Shown in pieces: positions 60,175-64,000 of a stretch of DNA of 64,000 nt. Below the pieces are notes generated by a model. It worked only from the letters and a program-made list of their open reading frames with translations. It was not told where the DNA came from and did no database searches. Each line of letters opens with the position of its first letter. Position 1 is the first letter of the stretch. Made by a program: the position numbers and the translations under genes. This DNA comes from Tenacibaculum dicentrarchi (GTDB taxonomy: Bacteria > Bacteroidota > Bacteroidia > Flavobacteriales > Flavobacteriaceae), in assembly GCF_964036635.1 (NCBI RefSeq), contig NZ_OZ038524.1, positions 2,671,001 to 2,735,000 of the forward strand, in the 5' to 3' direction.

Positions 60175-61035
60175 TTAGTTATTTAATGCTTCTGCACCAC
60201 CAACAATTTCTAAAATTTCATTAGTAATAGCTGCTTGACGTGCTTTGTTATATGTTAATAATAACTCATCACGTAGTTCTTTAGCATTATCAGTTGCCTT
60301 ATGCATTGCAGTCATACGAGCTCCGTGTTCTGATGCAAATGAATCACGAATTGCTTTGTATAATTGTGTTTTTAAAGATTTAGGAATCAATTCTAAAACA
60401 ATCTCTTCTTTAGAAGGTTCAAAAACATAATCTAATGTTACTGTTTCATCACTTTCTGTTGGTTCAATTGGTAAAAATTGCTCTAATTGAGGTATTTGGG
60501 TTGCAGCATTTTTAAATTGATTATAAATAAGCTCTATCTTTTGGTAAGAACCAGCTACATATAAATCCATTATTTTTTGTGCAACTTCAGCAACGTTATC
60601 ATACGTTAAATCATCAAAAATATCATTTCTATTTTCAATAACATTGTGCTGTTTAGATAAAATATCATCTCCTTTTTTACCTATCGTTAACAAATCAACA
60701 GCAACATCACTGTATTTTTCATCAATAGCTTTTATTGTTCTTTTAACAATAGAAGAGTTAAAACCACCACACAAACCTCTGTTTGAAGTAATTACAACTA
60801 GTAATACATTTTTCACTTCTTTTTGTGTTGAATATACTCCACCAGCATCACTATCTAAAGTAGCACTTAAGCTTTGTAATAATTCAGTAAGCTTAGATGA
60901 ATAAGGGCGCATTGCCGTAATTGCATCTTGTGCTTTCTTTAACTTTGCAGCCGATACCATTTTCATGGCAGAGGTAATCTGCATCGTTGATTTAATAGAA
61001 GTAATTCTGTTACGTATTTCTTTTAGATTCGCCAT
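60175..61035 (-). CDS. atpG: ATP synthase F1 subunit gamma
   Basis: 286 residues. N-terminal MANLKEIRNRITSIKSTMQI (the rotor coiled coil), middle Rossmann-like part with VITSNRGLCGGFNSSIVK, and the C-terminal coiled coil AMHKATDNAKELRDELLLTYNKARQAAITNEI, the family signature. It is the central stalk of F1. Last gene of the atp operon in this window; atpD and atpC are not here, as usual in Bacteroidota, where they lie apart. 69 bases separate it from atpA, and they hold a strong hairpin. Confidence 0.98.
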   Translation of the reverse strand: MANLKEIRNRITSIKSTMQITSAMKMVSAAKLKKAQDAITAMRPYSSKLTELLQSLSATLDSDAGGVYSTQKEVKNVLLVVITSNRGLCGGFNSSIVKRTIKAIDEKYSDVAVDLLTIGKKGDDILSKQHNVIENRNDIFDDLTYDNVAEVAQKIMDLYVAGSYQKIELIYNQFKNAATQIPQLEQFLPIEPTESDETVTLDYVFEPSKEEIVLELIPKSLKTQLYKAIRDSFASEHGARMTAMHKATDNAKELRDELLLTYNKARQAAITNEILEIVGGAEALNN

Positions 61036-61058
61036 ACGAATTGTGTTGAGTGTTAAAA

Positions 61059-61090
61059 ATAAAGTATTGAGAATAAACTCAATACTTTAT
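61059..61090 (-). other. Hairpin between atpA and atpG
   Basis: Perfect 13-bp stem ATAAAGTATTGAG/CTCAATACTTTAT with a 6-base loop, then TTTTT on the minus strand. A leaky terminator or an mRNA-end stabiliser for atpA are both possible. Confidence 0.65.
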
Positions 61091-61104
61091 ATTAATATCT
61101 TTTA

Positions 61105-62685
61105 TTAAGCCTTAAATTTAGCTGAAATTTCTTTTGCAGCTGCTGTTAAAGTATCAGTTACTTCATCAGTTAATTTACCTGCTTTTAAAGTATTTAAAGT
61201 ATCTCTATGCTTAGCATTTAAATACTGAATATAATCTTTTTCAAATTCTTTTACTTTGTTAACTGGTACATCTTTTAACAAGTTTTTAGAACCTGCATAA
61301 ATAATAGAGACCTGATCTTCAACAGTATAAGGGTCGTTTTGTGCTTGTTTCAAAATTTCAACATTACGTTGTCCTTTAGAAATTACATTTAAAGTAGCTG
61401 AATCTAAATCAGAACCAAACTTAGCAAAAGCTTCTAATTCACGGAATTGTGCTTGGTCTAACTTTAAAGTACCAGATACTTTTTTCATAGATTTAATCTG
61501 AGCGTTACCACCAACACGAGATACAGAAATACCTACGTTAATTGCTGGACGAACACCAGAGTTAAATAAATCTCCATCTAAGAAAATTTGTCCATCAGTA
61601 ATCGAAATTACGTTTGTTGGAATATATGCTGAAACGTCACCTGCTTGAGTTTCAATAATAGGTAATGCAGTTAAAGAACCTCCACCTTTTACAACTCCTC
61701 TTAAAGAGTCTGGTAAATCGTTCATTTCACTAGCAATCTTATCATCATTGATAACCTTTGCAGCACGTTCTAATAATCTTGAGTGTAAGTAAAATACATC
61801 CCCTGGATATGCCTCACGTCCTGGAGGTCTTCTTAATAATAAAGAAATCTCACGGTATGCAACTGCTTGTTTAGATAAATCATCATAAACAATTAAAGCT
61901 GGTCTACCAGTATCTCTAAAGTACTCTCCAATTGCAGCTCCTGCAAATGGTGCATATACTTGCATTGCTGCAGGGTCAGATGCATTTGCTGCTACAATTG
62001 TAGTATAAGCTAAAGCTCCTTTTTCTTCTAAAACATTGGCTATAGCAGCTACAGTAGATGCTTTTTGACCAATAGCAACATATATACAATATACTGGGTT
62101 ACCAGCATCGTAAAATTCTTTTTGATTTAAAATAGTATCAATAGCAACTGTCGATTTACCAGTTTGACGGTCTCCAATGATTAACTCACGTTGACCACGT
62201 CCTACAGGAATCATAGCATCAATAGATTTGATACCAGTTTGCATTGGTTCAGTTACAGGCTCACGATAAATAACCCCAGGAGCTCTACGCTCTAAAGGCA
62301 TTTGGTAAGTTGTACCTTCAATTGGTCCTTTACCATCAATTGGCTGACCTAAAGTATTTACAACACGTCCTACAATACCTTCTCCAGCTCTTAAAGAAGC
62401 AATTCTTTCTGTACGTTTAACAACAGAACCTTCTCTTACTGATGTAGAAGCACCTAATAATACAACACCTGCATTATCTTCTTCTAAGTTTAATACGATT
62501 CCTTCTAATCCGTTATCGAATTCTACTAATTCACCATATTGTACATTAGACAAACCATAAACACGAGCAATACCATCACCTACTTGTAATACGGTACCAA
62601 CTTCATTTAATGAAGCTTTAGACTCGAAGTTTGTTAATTGTTCCTTTAAAATTGCTGAAACTTCAGCTGGTTTAATTCCTGCCAT
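61105..62685 (-). CDS. atpA: ATP synthase F1 subunit alpha
   Basis: 526 residues. N-terminal beta-barrel, nucleotide-binding P-loop GDRQTGKST (about residue 170), the ATP synthase alpha/beta signature region [14 protein letters not shown] (about 372), and the helical C-terminus. The residue in alpha that contacts the beta catalytic site, the arginine finger, lies in this SVSRVGG stretch. Three copies with beta form the F1 head. 21 bases after atpH. Confidence 0.98.
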   Translation of the reverse strand: MAGIKPAEVSAILKEQLTNFESKASLNEVGTVLQVGDGIARVYGLSNVQYGELVEFDNGLEGIVLNLEEDNAGVVLLGASTSVREGSVVKRTERIASLRAGEGIVGRVVNTLGQPIDGKGPIEGTTYQMPLERRAPGVIYREPVTEPMQTGIKSIDAMIPVGRGQRELIIGDRQTGKSTVAIDTILNQKEFYDAGNPVYCIYVAIGQKASTVAAIANVLEEKGALAYTTIVAANASDPAAMQVYAPFAGAAIGEYFRDTGRPALIVYDDLSKQAVAYREISLLLRRPPGREAYPGDVFYLHSRLLERAAKVINDDKIASEMNDLPDSLRGVVKGGGSLTALPIIETQAGDVSAYIPTNVISITDGQIFLDGDLFNSGVRPAINVGISVSRVGGNAQIKSMKKVSGTLKLDQAQFRELEAFAKFGSDLDSATLNVISKGQRNVEILKQAQNDPYTVEDQVSIIYAGSKNLLKDVPVNKVKEFEKDYIQYLNAKHRDTLNTLKAGKLTDEVTDTLTAAAKEISAKFKA

Positions 62686-62706
62686 CTTATTTCTTTGGAT
62701 GTATAA

Positions 62707-63264
62707 TTAAATTTGTGGAATGTTATGACTATTGTCAAATTCTCTTCTTAACTCTTTGAATTGATTAGAAATACTTGCATCATACTGCACATCTCCAACA
62801 CGTAAAATAAATCCTCCTAAAATATTCGGATTTACTATATTTTCTATACTTGCGCTATTTCCTGTTAAAGAAACAATTTTCGCTTGTATTTTATCTTCTA
62901 ACTCTTTTGTTAAAACTACTGCGGTAGTAACTTTAGCAACCTGTATCCCTTTATAAGCATCGTAAATAATAGCATATTGCTTTGCAATAGCTTCTAACAT
63001 TATCATACGTTTATTCTCTTCTAATAAGTTGAATAAACCGTTTATGATAGCATCTACTTTATCACCAAAAAGTGCAACTAAAACCGTTTTTTTGTCATTG
63101 GCTTTAACTACAGGGCTTTTAAGCATTCTGTTTAAATCGCTACTTTCGGCAATAGTACTTGCGATTAACTTCATGTTATCGTTAACTAAAGAATCTTTAT
63201 TAGTTTCTTTAGCAAGATTTAATATTGCTTTTGCGTAACGTAATGCTGGTCTAGATCCTTTCAT
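62707..63264 (-). CDS. atpH: ATP synthase F1 subunit delta
   Basis: 185 residues. N-terminal helical domain (RPALRYAKAILNLAKE and ALFGDKVDAIINGLFNLLEENKR) and C-terminal GGFILRVGDVQYDASISNQFKELRR, the OSCP/delta signature (G-G-x-x-x-x-x-x-D). It links F1 to the peripheral stalk. Seven bases after atpF and 21 before atpA. Confidence 0.96.
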   Translation of the reverse strand: MKGSRPALRYAKAILNLAKETNKDSLVNDNMKLIASTIAESSDLNRMLKSPVVKANDKKTVLVALFGDKVDAIINGLFNLLEENKRMIMLEAIAKQYAIIYDAYKGIQVAKVTTAVVLTKELEDKIQAKIVSLTGNSASIENIVNPNILGGFILRVGDVQYDASISNQFKELRREFDNSHNIPQI

Positions 63265-63271
63265 CGATTGA

Positions 63272-63769
63272 TTAGTTTAAAGTAATCTCTTCTAACATTC
63301 CTTCAACAAGCTTTAAATGATCTGCTGGTGAAGTTAACTCTTTTTTTACTAACTGCTGAGCAATATCTAAAGATAAATCAGTTACTGTTTTCTTTAATTC
63401 AGAAATAGCAGCTTGTTGCTCTTGTTTTATTGTTGCTTTAGCATTTTCAATCATCGTAGAAGTTTGTATTTCTGCTTCTGATTTTGCTTCTGCTACAATA
63501 TTTTCTTTAATTTCACGAGCTTCTTGCATCATTGCATCTCTTTCGGCACGTGCTTCTTTAAATAATCTATCGTTATCAGCTTGTAAATTTTGCATTTCTT
63601 TACGAGCATTTTCAGCCTGATCTAATGCATTTTGGATACCTTCTTCTCTGTCATTTAATGCAGATAAGATTGGCTTCCAAGCAAACTTTACCATTAAAAA
63701 GATTAATATTAATAAGATAAAAGCCTGCATGACAAATAATCCTATTGAAAAATCATTAAAAATTCCCAT
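63272..63769 (-). CDS. atpF: ATP synthase Fo subunit b
   Basis: 165 residues: a single N-terminal membrane helix (about 9-27, IGLFVMQAFILLILIFLMVKFAWKPI) and a long charged helix (about 40-140), rich in Glu, Lys, Ala, which forms the peripheral-stalk coiled coil. FAWKPILSALNDREEGIQNALDQAENA is the family signature. Two copies hold delta and a against rotation. Its upstream gap to atpE carries a strong hairpin. Confidence 0.96.
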   Translation of the reverse strand: MGIFNDFSIGLFVMQAFILLILIFLMVKFAWKPILSALNDREEGIQNALDQAENARKEMQNLQADNDRLFKEARAERDAMMQEAREIKENIVAEAKSEAEIQTSTMIENAKATIKQEQQAAISELKKTVTDLSLDIAQQLVKKELTSPADHLKLVEGMLEEITLN

Positions 63770-63804
63770 ACTAATTTATTTTGTATTTTTTTTATTGTTT
63801 AATA

Positions 63805-63840
63805 AAACACATCTGCAACCAACCGTTGCAGATAGTGTTT
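63805..63840 (-). other. Hairpin between atpE and atpF
   Basis: AAACAC-ATCTGCAAC pairs with GTTGCAGAT-A-GTGTTT (one bulged A) around a 5-base loop; on the minus strand TTTTATT follows. It lies right after the atpE stop. Confidence 0.65.
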
Positions 63841-63859
63841 CTTTTTAATTTCTGGAAGA

Positions 63860-64000
63860 TTATCCTAAAAGTAAAGCACCGAATGCTAAACCTTCTAATA
63901 ATGCTCCAATAATAATCATCGCTGTTTGGATTTTTCCAGCAGCTTCAGGTTGACGTGCGATAGCTTCCATTGCGCTACTACCGATTTTCCCTAATCCTAA
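63860..64000 (-). CDS. atpE: ATP synthase Fo subunit c, partial (N-terminus outside)
   Basis: The 46 C-terminal residues are visible and the frame is open at base 64000. They include the polar loop (ARQPEAAGKIQTAM, the R-Q-P motif) and the second helix with the ion-binding Glu in IIIGALLEGLAFGALLLG. The residue after this Glu is Gly; the Na+-binding c subunits usually have Ser there with further polar ligands, so this looks like the proton type, with the caveat that the first helix is out of view. Confidence 0.93.
   Translation of the reverse strand, partial: LGLGKIGSSAMEAIARQPEAAGKIQTAMIIIGALLEGLAFGALLLG

Noticed and set aside
1..64000. CRISPR arrays, prophage, transposase genes, rRNA or tRNA
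   Set aside because: No regular direct-repeat array, no integrase or transposase product, and no tRNA cloverleaf or rRNA sequence recognised on either strand.

Overview
The window is a strongly A+T-rich stretch of a Bacteroidota chromosome, almost certainly from a marine member of the Flavobacteriaceae (Tenacibaculum/Polaribacter-like; the genus is an inference). The signs are: a sodium-pumping NADH:quinone reductase operon; a type IX secretion plug protein; SusC-style and other TonB-dependent receptors with carboxypeptidase-like N-termini; a complete Bat (aerotolerance) operon; an F-ATPase cluster without atpD/atpC; secreted proteins whose signal peptides end in Q; and the Bacteroidota promoter box TAnnTTTG in front of many genes. 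There are no rRNA or tRNA genes, phages, insertion sequences or CRISPR arrays. Nearly all genes are housekeeping or lineage-conserved.

Layout. 1-3.4 kb (minus): two secreted TonB-C-domain proteins and the start of a TonB-dependent receptor. 3.5-6.8 kb (minus): HflX GTPase, a DEAD-box helicase and a small orphan protein. 6.9-13.0 kb (minus): nqrABCDEF. 13.1-14.8 kb (plus): type IX secretion plug protein and ApaG. 14.8-18.6 kb (minus): three envelope proteins of unknown function, two of them paralogues. 19-24.7 kb (plus): PruA, glutaminase, DEAD-box helicase, a GlcG/HbpS-like protein, then an ArsR regulator with a DUF6428-type protein. 24.9-31.4 kb: RsmG, fatty-acid desaturase, aspartate-type aminotransferase, retropepsin-like protease, TatD, alkylguanine methyltransferase, TadA, LpxH. 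31.5-34.1 kb (minus): a second TonB-dependent receptor. 34.3-42.6 kb (plus): MoxR-DUF58-BatD-like-BatA-B-C-D-E. 42.7-48.3 kb (plus): small orphan, SulP transporter plus beta-carbonic anhydrase, RibF, XRE regulator, SerS. 48.8-53.3 kb (plus): TPR protein, DUF4286, RsmA, MgtE. 53.3-55.0 kb (minus): LysE-type exporter and a flavin/[2Fe-2S] reductase. 55.1-57.5 kb (plus): PadR regulator with three tandem related membrane proteins. 57.5-60.0 kb: RsmI and Dxs. 60.2-64.0 kb (minus): atpE(partial)-F-H-A-G.

Functionally, Nqr exports Na+ using NADH, while the visible half of the ATP synthase c subunit has a Glu-Gly pair that looks proton-type. The SulP/carbonic anhydrase pair suggests bicarbonate handling. 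The Bat operon is probably a membrane-anchored VWA/TPR assembly served by a MoxR ATPase.

The most unusual material lies between genes. There are three families of interspersed hairpin-forming repeats (five, two and about four copies), two of which show compensatory base changes between copies. A 40-bp near-perfect palindrome lies in front of the small XRE gene. A dyad overlaps the padR promoter. Intercistronic hairpins follow atpE and atpA, the two subunits needed in excess. A group of TAnnTTTG boxes sits only 4-6 nt before ATG codons and implies leaderless mRNAs.
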